A DNA stretch of 43,743 bases from an uncultured Chloroflexota bacterium (GTDB taxonomy: Bacteria; Chloroflexota; Limnocylindria; Limnocylindrales; CSP1-4). Every line of letters starts with the position of its first letter. The first letter of the stretch is position 1. A program made the position numbers and the translations under genes. Positions 8,348 to 16,932 of the stretch are shown one piece after another. Location: positions 1 through 43,743 of the forward strand of contig CAIJPD010000007.1 in assembly GCA_903822495.1 (NCBI GenBank). The letters run 5' to 3'. The notes under the pieces are model-generated. The model ran no database searches. It saw only the letters and a list, made by a program, of their open reading frames with translations, and had not been told where the DNA came from.

Positions 8348-8805
8348 GCCATCACGGTACTGCGTCGTGGGCCGCGCCACGCGCCACGCGGTGACGGGGC
8401 CGGGATTGGTCCCGCCGCGCGCTGGCGGACGAGGGGATGTCGACGGGGCACTGACTGGTCGGCCCCGCCGGGCGGCGCTGGACGAGTGCTCGAGACGCGA
8501 CAGGCCCGGTGGCCGCAGCGCCGAAGTGGCGGGCGCTCCATGGTTGTACGGCTCGTGACCCCGAGACAGGATCGCCGGCAAGCCACTCCAGCCGGCGGCT
8601 GTTCGTGAGTCCGTGACCGACGCCCCGGGGTACTCCCCGTGTCGCGTCTCGGCAGGGACCACGCTACCGTGGGGGGCGACTCGCTCGCCATGGCCCACAT
8701 GTTCCACCGGGCAGGATCACAGGTACCAGCACCCCCCACGACCGTGGGGTCGCAGCCGGCAGCGACCCATCGCGGGTCGCGTGCGTCAACCGGGAGCGGC
8801 GAGGC
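8348..8805. other. Intergenic region without a supported gene
   Basis: About 460 bp between the MFS promoter and the end of the tadG-like gene. A TACCGT hexamer at 8354-8359 (minus strand) and a hairpin at 8734-8749 were seen. None of the open frames has good third-position GC bias or recognisable similarity. Confidence 0.45.
8734..8749 (-). terminator. Hairpin after the tad cluster
   Basis: CCCCAC and GTGGGG pair across a four-base loop (GACC), 57 bp beyond the tadG-like stop on the minus strand. No U-tract follows, so terminator activity is uncertain. Confidence 0.35.
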
Positions 8806-10965
8806 TCACGGGACGACGAGGTGCGCGGGGCTCCCCAGGATGTTGACCTGCCACGTGGTGATGTCGGTGGCCGTGGTGCCCGCCGCCCCCGTCATGTTGT
8901 ACTGGATCTTCCACCAGCCGTCCTGGGGCGCCGTGTAGTTGGTCGCGACCGGCACGGTCATCGTGACCCAGCAGCCGTTGAACTTGCTGGCACTGCTCGC
9001 GTACGTGATGAGCGACGTCGCCGACAGCGGCGTCGACTGGGTGCACGACGAGTGCCCGGTGTTGGTGGTTCCGGCCCGCGAGGTCCACTTGAACGTGGCC
9101 GCGGCCCACCCCGACGAGGACGGCACCAGGATCTGGATATTGGCGTTCTGGTTGGTGTCGCCGGGATCGAACAGGTTGATCTCGACGATTCGGCCGGCAT
9201 GCGCCGCCGCGATCTGGGCGAGGTAGAAGGTGCTGCTCTGGCCGCCCGGCAGCGGCGTGAAGATCTCCATCGCGCCCAGGCCGTAGATCCGTCCGCCCGG
9301 GACGGTGGTGTACAGGGCCCAGCCGTTCCGGGCGTTGGTGTTGCGCTGGTCGGCTGCGTTGTTCGGGTTCGCGCTGTAGACATGGAGGCGGAACTTCTGG
9401 CCGTGCGCGCCGCCGGCCAGGGTGACCGGGATCTCGTACCACGCCAGGTGGTAGGCGTCGCAGCCGTTGATGCCGCTGCCGTTGTTCCCGCCCAGCGACG
9501 GATCGGAGCCGGTGCTGCCCAGGAACAGGTTGTTCGTCGCCGACGACCAGAGGAGGTTGTCGTCGGACTCGTCGTAGGGCGTGTCGTTGGGATCCTCGAA
9601 CAGGTCGAAGTAGGCGTCCACCGGGTTGTAGCTGGTGGCAGCCCACGTATCGCCGACGCCGGTGGTCAGCGTGCCCTCGCAGAACCCGGGGTCGTAGATA
9701 TACAGGCGTCCCGAAACGTTGGCCGGGACCTCGTCGACGTAGTTGTAGAACTGGGGCTGGTTGTACTTGGCGTTGAGGGTGCCGTTGATGGTGTCCCACT
9801 GGGGGAGGTAGGCGTCGCCGTTGATCGTCTCGGCGCCCTGCGAGAGCGAGGCGCCCCAGAAGCCGCGGGTGGTCAGCGTCTGCCCCTGCGGGCCCAGCAG
9901 GTTGGGGTCCGGGACGAACGTGAGCGCGGTGTAGTCGACGCGGGCCGTGACCTGGTCGATCTTGATGGCGGTGCAGCCGGAGCCAATCACGGAGGTGACC
10001 CGGACGAGGAACGCCGCGTTGCCCAGCTCCGTCGTGGTCCAGGCGCCGCGTCCCCACTTGTCCGCGGTCCCACCGAGCGCATAGGTGGTGTCCGTCACGG
10101 TCAGGGCCTGCGTCTTCACGCCCGTCCCCGCGACCGTGGTCCACGAGGTGCCGTTGTTCCACGACAGGTCGATGTTGACGGAGCAGTTGGCCGGGGTCGT
10201 CCCCGTCGCGGACGCGATCAGGGCCACGGTCAGGCCGGTGATGGTCGGCGACGCCGGGAAGGTGAAGCCGAACGAGCCGAGGGTCTCGGCCCGGGCGTTG
10301 GTCGAGGTGGTGGCGTACTGCGCGTTGACCGTATTGAGGCTATTGACGCGGGTGGTCGCCGTGGTCGGCGTGCTGGTCCAGGGGTCGCTCGGAGTGGTGG
10401 TCGCGACCTTCGCCCCCGTGTTGGCCGGGAGGACCTGGTTGGTGCCGCCGGCCGTGGTCCGGACGGGGCCATAGACGCCGTACGCGTTCTCCGGGCTGCC
10501 CATCGGGACCGGCGTCGTGTAGTCGGCGACGCCGGTCCGCGTGATCGGCAGCGTGTTGATGCCCAGGATGTGGAGGAAGAACGTCGGGATGGTGGTGGTC
10601 ACGGCGACGTTCAGGCGGTGGTCCCAGTCGGGGTCCCGCGCCACGGTCACGGCGACGCCCCCGGTGCCGTTGGTGTAGCCGTCCATCGTGGCGACGGCCC
10701 GGGCGGCGGTGATGGCGGCCGTGGTGCTGTCCGGGGTCAGTTGGACCACGCCCGCCAGGGCGGCAGCGTCGGCGGCCCGCTGGACCTTGAGGCTATTGAC
10801 CCAGAACCAGCTCACGTCGGCCACCATGGCCACCATCAGGACGAACAGGAAGACCGCACCGGCGAAGATGACGATGACCTGTCCGCGTGCTCCCTCCATG
10901 GCATCGGTGCCGGAGCGCGCACCGGCGCCGGCCACGGCGCGACGGGGGAGGAGACCCAGCCTCAT
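8806..10965 (-). CDS. TadG-like pilus assembly / secreted protein
   Basis: 719-residue protein. A single N-terminal membrane helix near residues 30-55 (VIVIFAGAVFLFVLMVAMVA) follows the Tad-type RGQ motif and is followed by LKVQRAADAAALAG, the classic TadE/TadG-like N-terminus. The remaining ~600 residues are Thr/Ser/Asn/Gly-rich, predicted beta-rich and extracellular, with paired cysteines. The family acts at the membrane in Flp/Tad pilus assembly; the large outer domain suggests an adhesive or structural role. ATG at 10965 overlaps the upstream gene's stop (ATGA). It is probably the last gene of the cpaB-tadE-tadE-tadG operon. Confidence 0.78.
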   Translation of the reverse strand: MRLGLLPRRAVAGAGARSGTDAMEGARGQVIVIFAGAVFLFVLMVAMVADVSWFWVNSLKVQRAADAAALAGVVQLTPDSTTAAITAARAVATMDGYTNGTGGVAVTVARDPDWDHRLNVAVTTTIPTFFLHILGINTLPITRTGVADYTTPVPMGSPENAYGVYGPVRTTAGGTNQVLPANTGAKVATTTPSDPWTSTPTTATTRVNSLNTVNAQYATTSTNARAETLGSFGFTFPASPTITGLTVALIASATGTTPANCSVNIDLSWNNGTSWTTVAGTGVKTQALTVTDTTYALGGTADKWGRGAWTTTELGNAAFLVRVTSVIGSGCTAIKIDQVTARVDYTALTFVPDPNLLGPQGQTLTTRGFWGASLSQGAETINGDAYLPQWDTINGTLNAKYNQPQFYNYVDEVPANVSGRLYIYDPGFCEGTLTTGVGDTWAATSYNPVDAYFDLFEDPNDTPYDESDDNLLWSSATNNLFLGSTGSDPSLGGNNGSGINGCDAYHLAWYEIPVTLAGGAHGQKFRLHVYSANPNNAADQRNTNARNGWALYTTVPGGRIYGLGAMEIFTPLPGGQSSTFYLAQIAAAHAGRIVEINLFDPGDTNQNANIQILVPSSSGWAAATFKWTSRAGTTNTGHSSCTQSTPLSATSLITYASSASKFNGCWVTMTVPVATNYTAPQDGWWKIQYNMTGAAGTTATDITTWQVNILGSPAHLVVP

Positions 10966-11603
10966 GGGTTCAACACCATCACCGTCCGGTCGGACATCAG
11001 GATCGTGTCGGAGCCGAACACGCCGTACATCCGGTCCAGCGGGCTGGCCAGACGATAGGTGTACGCGATCGCCACGCCGAGGGCGTCGGGAGTGGCGCCG
11101 TTGACCCGGTTGCAGGCGTTCCACGCCACGGTCTGCGGGCCCGTGAACGAGAGCCGCCGCCCGTCGACCGTCGGGCCCGTGTTGGGTCCGGTGTAGGTCC
11201 AGGTGTTGGTCTTGGTCAAGTCCGGCGTGCCGTTGGCGATGGCCTTGTAGATCTTGATCGACGTGATCTGGTCCATGAGGACCAGGGACCCGCGGTCGAC
11301 CAGCGTGCGTTCCACCGAGGCGATGATCTGGGCATCAACCGTCGCGCAGGCCGTGGGCCAGGTCAGCGCGTTCTGGGCGCCGGAGGCGAGGCCGGCCCCA
11401 ACCCGGGCACCCGCCCGTGTCGCGTACTCCAGGCCCACGTAGTGGAGGTACATGAAGCCCAGCTCGATCGGGATGATCATGAACATGAAGAACATGGGCA
11501 GCGCGACGGACAACTCCACCAGGCTCTGCCCGCGCTGGCGGCGTCCCCGATGCCCGCGACGCCCGCGAGGCTCGCGAATGGTTCTCAGCCAACGCCGGAT
11601 CAC
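10962..11603 (-). CDS. TadE-like pilus protein
   Basis: 213-residue minor pilin-like protein. After a basic stretch, the motif RGQSLVELSVALPMFF leads into one membrane helix (about residues 30-55), then EYATRAGARVGA, typical of TadE/TadF. The C-terminal ~150 residues would be extracytoplasmic. GTG at 11603 overlaps the upstream stop (GTGA), so translation is probably coupled. The two TadE-like proteins here may be partners, like TadE and TadF in other Tad systems. Confidence 0.8.
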   Translation of the reverse strand: MIRRWLRTIREPRGRRGHRGRRQRGQSLVELSVALPMFFMFMIIPIELGFMYLHYVGLEYATRAGARVGAGLASGAQNALTWPTACATVDAQIIASVERTLVDRGSLVLMDQITSIKIYKAIANGTPDLTKTNTWTYTGPNTGPTVDGRRLSFTGPQTVAWNACNRVNGATPDALGVAIAYTYRLASPLDRMYGVFGSDTILMSDRTVMVLNP

Positions 11604-12304
11604 AGTGTCGGCTCCATGCGCATCTCCGCGCTCCGGGTGATCTGCCAGCCGCCGGCCGGCGGGATGTCCACGGCACCAGGCAGGAGCTGGAAGACGGCGG
11701 CATACGGGGTGTGCCAGTTGTACTGGTAGGTGATCCGGACGCCGATGGTGTCGATCGTGGCGTGCGTATCGGAGCCGACCCCATCCAGGGTGGGGCACCC
11801 GTTCACGATGCTGCACCGCTCGTCGTGCGGGTACTGGTTCGAGGTGCGCGTGTAGGGGACGCGCAGCCCATCGTCGTTGCACGCGGTGCTCCCGGTTCGC
11901 GCCCAGGTGGTGATCGCGGAGCCGTTGCCCTTGATCACGCCGTTCGCGTCCGTCCACATGATCTCGACCTGGCCGATCTGCTGGGCCGAGGCCGGGGCCA
12001 TCATGTCGCGCTCGATGGACATCAGGATCTGGCAGTCGGAGAACGGGAACTCGCGAAGATGGCCGCACGTGCCGTCGCCGCAGGTCTCGGTGGCGATGAC
12101 GGTCGCATTGCGCGAGGCGAACGAGACGGACAGGAAGGCGTTGAACGCGAAGCTGAACTCGATGACGGCCATCAGGACCAGGAGGAACACCGGCAGGACG
12201 AGGGCGAACTCCACCATCCCCTGGCCGTTGGGGCGGGTCCGCCGCTGCGGTCGCGTCGGGCGGTTCGGCCGCGCCCGCGCGGGGGATGGCCAGGGAACGC
12301 CCAT
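11600..12304 (-). CDS. TadE-like pilus protein
   Basis: 234-residue protein of the same family as the downstream gene. It has an Arg/Pro-rich N-terminus, then NGQGMVEFALVLPVFL and a membrane helix at about residues 30-55, then a Cys-containing outer domain. ATG at 12304 overlaps the cpaB stop by one base (TGATG). The open frame runs far upstream through cpaB, but that is a GC shadow; the overlap and the Tad motif fix the start. Confidence 0.8.
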   Translation of the reverse strand: MGVPWPSPARARPNRPTRPQRRTRPNGQGMVEFALVLPVFLLVLMAVIEFSFAFNAFLSVSFASRNATVIATETCGDGTCGHLREFPFSDCQILMSIERDMMAPASAQQIGQVEIMWTDANGVIKGNGSAITTWARTGSTACNDDGLRVPYTRTSNQYPHDERCSIVNGCPTLDGVGSDTHATIDTIGVRITYQYNWHTPYAAVFQLLPGAVDIPPAGGWQITRSAEMRMEPTL

Positions 12305-13227
12305 CACGATCCCGCCGTCCCGGGCACGCCCGGGGCGCTGGTGGCGACCGCACCGGGCACGCCCGGCGCGCTGCTGGCGGCCGCACCGGGCGACCGGGCG
12401 GGGAGCGGCTGGAAGATGGGACCAGAGGCAGCGCCCGCGGGATAGGTCTCCGGGATCGGCAGGCCGTACTTGGCGATGATCTGGGCCGTCGTCTCCCCGA
12501 GCCCGGTGGCATCCGCGATGCGCACGTCCGCGTCGGGTCGCAGAGCCAGGCTGAAGCTGCCGCCGCTGCTCGCGAGCAACTGGTTGATCTCCTCGGCCTC
12601 GCCCACGGTCGTCCTGAAGATGTACTGGTCGCCAGTTCGGGCCAGGATCACCTTGTTCTGATAGACGACCTTGGTCGACAGATCCGAGGTGTAGCGGCCC
12701 TCGGCGGCCAGCGCGGCCGGCACGGTCACCGCGATCGTCACGATGATATCCACGGCCTGGCCGACCTCCAGGAAGCCCGCCGCCGCCCGGTCGGCCGGCA
12801 CGGTCAGCGACAGTGCGCGGGCCGCCTCCGAGCTGGGCGAGACCGTCTCGGTCGGCCCCAGGATGGCGATGGTCGCGCCCGACGCCGTGCTGGCCAGGAG
12901 GTTGACGGTGACCAGCTGGCCCTGGAGGATCGGGACGGTCGCCACGCGGCCGATCACGAGGTCCACGCTGGCGAGGAGGCCTTGCGCGGTGTTCACGCCG
13001 ATCGGGACCTGCCGGACGGCGACGTCTCCGGCCGCGATCGCGGTCCGCGCCGGGATGGGGCGCACGGCCACCACGGCGACGGTGCGCTGGACGTCGATCA
13101 CGGTCCCACCACCGCTGCGACCGGCACTGCCCAGGAGCCAGACCGCGGCGAGCCCCGCCGCGACCGCCAGCACGGCACCGACCACGAGGATCAGTCGTGT
13201 TCGGCGGGGGCTGTCCTGGTACTCCAT
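12304..13227 (-). CDS. cpaB: Flp pilus assembly protein CpaB
   Basis: 307-residue protein with one N-terminal membrane helix (about residues 11-33), an SAF domain near 48-110 beginning VVAVRPIPARTAI, and a CpaB/RcpC C-terminal domain. The last ~40 residues repeat Ala-Pro-Gly-Val-Pro units and are probably a flexible tail. The family is thought to act in assembly of the Tad secretion channel or to contact peptidoglycan. ATG at 13227 starts just before the helix; TTG at 13233 with GAGGAG 10 nt upstream is an alternative. It is the first gene of the four-gene block; the motor ATPase (TadA), TadB/C and the pilin are not in the window. Confidence 0.85.
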   Translation of the reverse strand: MEYQDSPRRTRLILVVGAVLAVAAGLAAVWLLGSAGRSGGGTVIDVQRTVAVVAVRPIPARTAIAAGDVAVRQVPIGVNTAQGLLASVDLVIGRVATVPILQGQLVTVNLLASTASGATIAILGPTETVSPSSEAARALSLTVPADRAAAGFLEVGQAVDIIVTIAVTVPAALAAEGRYTSDLSTKVVYQNKVILARTGDQYIFRTTVGEAEEINQLLASSGGSFSLALRPDADVRIADATGLGETTAQIIAKYGLPIPETYPAGAASGPIFQPLPARSPGAAASSAPGVPGAVATSAPGVPGTAGS

Positions 13228-13638
13228 CTCCAAGGTGCTGGGACTCCTCGGTCGGGCGGGCGGGGCGTGGGGGGAGTGGCGCGCCGTCGGCTGATCCGGC
13301 CAGGCTCGACGGCGTGCACTGGAACGGGGATCGACTTGCATCATCACCGGCCGGCGGCCCGGACGGAATGCCGAGGAAGTCCGCGTCGTGCGCGGTCGTG
13401 CGTCCCGGGATGACCCGGACCATGACTGCAAGGTAGCCATCAAGGGCAACGCTGCGGAATGCTCGGGTGCCGTCCGGTTCCGTGCGGCGGCGGGGTGTTG
13501 CCTATCACCCGGCCTTGCGCCGGCGTAGGCCATGCGACCCATGACCCGCAAGGGAGCAGGACGCCGGTTCGCGGCCCCGAGTGGTGTCCACGCCGCGCCC
13601 TGTCGCGGGTCGCCGCGTCTTGCCGCCCGTCGCTGGGT
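13228..13638. other. Intergenic region upstream of cpaB
   Basis: 411 bp with no supported gene. On the minus strand a TACCTT hexamer at 13430-13435 could be the promoter of the cpaB operon, which would give a leader of about 200 nt. No pilin gene was found here. Confidence 0.4.
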
Positions 13639-15339
13639 TCAGGCCCCCAGGTCGATGGGCCGGATGGCGGCTGCATCGTCCAATCCGTGGCCGTCGAGGC
13701 GCACGAGTCGGTCGTCTACCGCGGCGATGATGTCGGCCAGCCGAAGGCCATACGCCGGGGCTCCGGCCGCCAGCGCGGCCGTGAGGAGCGTCCGGGCGCC
13801 GCGGAGGTTCTTCGCCATGCCCAGCCCATTCCCGCGCTCGCGATGGACGTGCGCGGCCGCGACCTTGATGAGGCCCTGGAGGAGGTCACGTTCCGCGGTG
13901 TCGGATGTGCCCATCCAGGCCGGCTCCCAGAGCTCGTGGGCTTCGAACCACTCGCCGGCCCGGTAGGCTGCCAGCCCCGTATCGAACGCGGCCAGCCGGT
14001 CGCCGACCGCGAGCGGGCGAAAGGCCTTGCGGCGGCCACCCTGCATCACCGTCAGTGGCGCCACCCCAGGCCCCGGGTGGACGGCGGCGCCCCGATGGCT
14101 TGGCCTGCCCCCCCGAGCCGCCGCATCCCGCGGGCCACCCAGCATCTCGCCCAGCGCCTCGACGAGTCGCTCGACGTCCTCCGGTTCCACGTAGCGCTGC
14201 GCGCTGATCCGGAGCAGCACCCGATCCGGTGGCGCATCGGGTGCGGCGCGGGCCGCCGGCGCGGGCCAGCCCAGTACGGGGACCTCGATCGCGTGGTCGT
14301 CGAAGAGCGCGGCCTGGAGCGCCGCGGCCGCGGCGTCGTCGCGGGCCAGGCCCGGGAGCTCCACGGCGGCCAGCGCCCCCAGCATCGATTCGGGGGCCAG
14401 TGGTGTCGTTCCCAGCGCGGCCAGCAGGCGACGCCGGCCGGCCACCGCCTTGGCCCGGTTCTCCGCCTGGAGCCCGGGCCAGCCATCCGGGTGGAGCGTG
14501 CCCATGAACGTGATCGCCTCGGCCAGGCACAGGAAGGCCGTGGGGTCCACGGTGCCGGTCCAGTCGAAGCGCTTCCAGGCGACCGGCCGGTCCGGCCGCG
14601 GATCGGCCCAGCCGTGGCTATAGGCCAGCGGCGCCAGCTCCGCCCGGCGGTCCTCCCGCGCGTACAGGACCGCCGCCCCCTTCGGCGCGCAGCACCACTT
14701 GTGGCCGTTGCCGGTCCAGTAGGCGGCCCCCTGCTTGCGCAGATCGACGGGGAGCATGCCGGGGGCGTGGGCCGCGTCCACGAGGGTGTCCACCCCGCGC
14801 GAGTCCAGCTCCCGGACCAGCCGCTCGATGGGGAGCACCAGGCCGGTGGGGGAGGTGATGTGGCTGATCAGGGCCAGCCGGGTCCGGGGCGTGACCCCCG
14901 CCAGGACACGCTCCACCACCTGGTCCGGCCCCTCGATGGGGAGGCCAAGGCGGGCCACCACGACGCGCGCGCCTGCTCGACCCGCCACGGCGCCCAGGGC
15001 GACCAGGCTGGCGTTGTACTCCTGGTCGGTGGTCAGGAGCTCGTCACCGGGCGCCAGGTCCAGGGAGCGCAGGACGGTCGAGACGCCGGCGGTCGCGTTG
15101 CTGACGAAGACCAGCCCCTCGGGATCCGCCCCCAGGAAGGCGGCGATGGTCGCTCGAGCGGCGGCCAGCCGGTCATCGAGCTCGCGGGCGAGGAAGCGGA
15201 CCGGGTTGGCCTCCATCGCCTCGCGCAGCGTGGCCTGCGCGTCCAGGACGGGGACCGGACACGCGCCGAACGAGCCGTGGTTGAGGAACGTCAGTCCGGG
15301 TGCCAGTCGCCATGGCGAAGCGGGGCCGTACGGTCGCAT
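13639..15339 (-). CDS. Class V aminotransferase fused to a DUF309 domain
   Basis: 566-residue two-domain protein. Residues 1-400 form a PLP enzyme of the isopenicillin-N-epimerase / cysteine desulfurase-like class V type: FLNHGSFGA (18-26), PLP-pyridine Asp188, and Schiff-base Lys214 in GNGHKW. Residues 445-540 match the DUF309 helical bundle (FEAHELWEPAW, then LLQGLIKVAAAHVH and a GN). A Gly/Pro/Arg linker joins them with no stop and no good internal ribosome site. The ATG has no Shine-Dalgarno sequence, and TATCCT lies 7 nt upstream, suggesting a leaderless message. The substrate is unknown. Confidence 0.83.
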   Translation of the reverse strand: MRPYGPASPWRLAPGLTFLNHGSFGACPVPVLDAQATLREAMEANPVRFLARELDDRLAAARATIAAFLGADPEGLVFVSNATAGVSTVLRSLDLAPGDELLTTDQEYNASLVALGAVAGRAGARVVVARLGLPIEGPDQVVERVLAGVTPRTRLALISHITSPTGLVLPIERLVRELDSRGVDTLVDAAHAPGMLPVDLRKQGAAYWTGNGHKWCCAPKGAAVLYAREDRRAELAPLAYSHGWADPRPDRPVAWKRFDWTGTVDPTAFLCLAEAITFMGTLHPDGWPGLQAENRAKAVAGRRRLLAALGTTPLAPESMLGALAAVELPGLARDDAAAAALQAALFDDHAIEVPVLGWPAPAARAAPDAPPDRVLLRISAQRYVEPEDVERLVEALGEMLGGPRDAAARGGRPSHRGAAVHPGPGVAPLTVMQGGRRKAFRPLAVGDRLAAFDTGLAAYRAGEWFEAHELWEPAWMGTSDTAERDLLQGLIKVAAAHVHRERGNGLGMAKNLRGARTLLTAALAAGAPAYGLRLADIIAAVDDRLVRLDGHGLDDAAAIRPIDLGA

Positions 15340-15346
15340 GCGAAGA

Positions 15347-15352
15347 AGGATA
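15347..15352 (-). promoter_or_regulatory. -10 hexamer TATCCT, 7 nt before ATG
   Basis: Minus-strand TATCCT lies 7 nt before the start of the aminotransferase-DUF309 gene, which has no ribosome site, suggesting leaderless transcription. No clear -35 element is visible. Confidence 0.5.
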
Positions 15353-15413
15353 CGGCCGGCCGAGTGGGATGCCGCGGAGGCGGGCTTCTGGCCTCGCCCG
15401 GCGCCGCCGAACG

Positions 15414-15614
15414 CTACAGGAGCTTGAGCTCCTGGATGGACTTGCGCGAGATCCGCGACTCCCGCACCTTGCCGGTGGGGTAGACCACGCCGATGGTCAG
15501 GAACTCGCTGTCGATCGCGAGGACGGGACCCTTGAACCGGCCAACCGCCCGCTGGACCACCTCGACCTTGTCGCCCACGGCCGGCGCCGGCGTGCCGGCA
15601 ATCATGTCCTCCAT
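15414..15614 (-). CDS. Small conserved-looking protein, 66 residues
   Basis: Unrecognised 66-residue cytoplasmic protein. The sequence alternates short beta-prone stretches (VGDKVEVVQR, GPVLAIDSEFLTIGVV), as in small SH3-like or KOW-like barrels, and ends in a basic/helical tail. ATG at 15614 has GGGAG 11 nt upstream, and a TACGCT hexamer about 50 nt upstream could be its promoter. A shorter start at 15605 is possible. Good third-position GC bias supports coding. Confidence 0.6.
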   Translation of the reverse strand: MEDMIAGTPAPAVGDKVEVVQRAVGRFKGPVLAIDSEFLTIGVVYPTGKVRESRISRKSIQELKLL

Positions 15615-15714
15615 CGTCTCGTCGTCTCCCTGTGGTGGGCGGGTGTCCGCCGCGCTGGAATGCAGCGTAGGGCGTGGGGCGGTGGGTTCGCACGGCGGCG
15701 GCGCAGGGCTCCGG

Positions 15715-16521
15715 CTAGCTGACGAGCCGCACGACGAGTCGATACTCGCTGTTGGCACCCCAGCAGGTCTGGAGCGTCATGCTGGGCACCGGCTGGGCGG
15801 CGATGGCCCACGCCGCGTCGGTCGGCCGCACCAGGCGCCACGACGTCACGCGATAGGTCCGCGACGCCCCATCCAGGTCGACCCAGGTTGCCGTCATGCC
15901 CACGGTCAGGCGGCCGGCGGCGTAGGCGTCGTGGAGGGCCTTGAAGACCGTCGCCGCGTGGCCGAGCAGGTACAGGTTGTTCTTGCCGGCGCAGCCCCAG
16001 CGGTAGACGAAGTTGTCGGGCGGCGCGGCGCGGTCGCACGGGAAGGCCTCGACGGTCCGATCGATGCCGAGCGCGGCGATACTCAATCGGGGCTTGGCCG
16101 TGGGGATGGCTGCGGCCACGACGGGGGCGGACACCAGGGACGGGGCGACCATGGCGGCCGCATCCGCGACGGTCTCCGGTGCGGCCGGCGGCTCGGCGAG
16201 GGCGGTGGCCTCGATGGGGGTCGGGTCGTAGACCGCCTCGCTGGCGAGCGCGCGGCGCGTTCGCGCGGCTTGCGCGGAACCGGCAGCGGCGCCCAGGGCA
16301 GGGCCGTCGATCCGCCCGGTGTCCGGGATCGCGGGCGCGACGTTGCCAGGATCGAGGTCAGCGGACTTGGCGGCGTCCCCGGCCGCCATGGCGGCCCCAG
16401 GGCCACCCGCGTTGCTTCCTTCAGGAGGTGGCGGGTTGATCAGCGACGCGCCGGTCAGCCCCAGGACGAGGACGGCGGTGACGGCGAGGAGGAGAAAGCG
16501 GGGGTGGGTCGTCTCCCTCAT
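15715..16521 (-). CDS. Sortase family protein
   Basis: 268-residue membrane-anchored transpeptidase-like protein. It has an N-terminal membrane helix (9-28), a long Ala/Pro-rich spacer (30-140), then the sortase barrel with His188 (LYLLGH), Cys253 (MTLQTC) and an Arg in the following strand (Arg261 or Arg265). These are the catalytic triad positions. The layout resembles class D/E/F-like sortases. No LPXTG-type substrate is visible in the window, so its target is unknown; the Tad-pilus and kelch lipoprotein genes nearby do not carry a clear sorting signal. Confidence 0.85.
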   Translation of the reverse strand: MRETTHPRFLLLAVTAVLVLGLTGASLINPPPPEGSNAGGPGAAMAAGDAAKSADLDPGNVAPAIPDTGRIDGPALGAAAGSAQAARTRRALASEAVYDPTPIEATALAEPPAAPETVADAAAMVAPSLVSAPVVAAAIPTAKPRLSIAALGIDRTVEAFPCDRAAPPDNFVYRWGCAGKNNLYLLGHAATVFKALHDAYAAGRLTVGMTATWVDLDGASRTYRVTSWRLVRPTDAAWAIAAQPVPSMTLQTCWGANSEYRLVVRLVS

Positions 16522-16932
16522 GACGCGCTCGCCAGCGGCGAGACGGCACGGTTCGGGGGCGTGGGAGCAAGGGTCGGCATGGGACGGGGTCCTTTCCGCT
16601 GGGGCGGCGGCCACGGGTGGAACGCCGGCGGCAGGTCGATGGCGAGCGGGTTGCCGCCATACCGGTAGTGAGGCCACTTCGCGCTGGATGGTTTCGGCTC
16701 GCGCGCGATGTTGCGATTCCTTACCCGGCCGCCAGCACGATCGCCGGACCCTTCGGGCACCGCGTCCGTGGACCAGCGACCGTGATCAGCGCATTGACAG
16801 GGGAGCGCGACAGGCGCACGGTGGGGAACAGGCCCGAAACCGGAACGGTGTCGACGTTGCTGTCGATGCTCGGCCCTGGGCGTCCCGCGCCCCCCGCCGC
16901 ACCGCCTGGTCCGCGGAAGATCGGAGTGCGTC
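16522..16932. other. Divergent intergenic region, sortase / kelch lipoprotein
   Basis: 411 bp with no supported gene. A TTGACA at 16794-16799 followed 17 bp later by CACGGT (16817-16822) could be the promoter of the kelch-like gene, giving a leader of about 100 nt. Confidence 0.4.

Noticed and set aside
12305..13423. TadE-like protein beginning at 13423, where TACCTT lies 6 nt before an ATG
   Set aside because: That frame would pass through the whole of cpaB out of frame. The Tad motif and the one-base overlap with the cpaB stop fix the start at 12304. The hexamer may still be the operon promoter.
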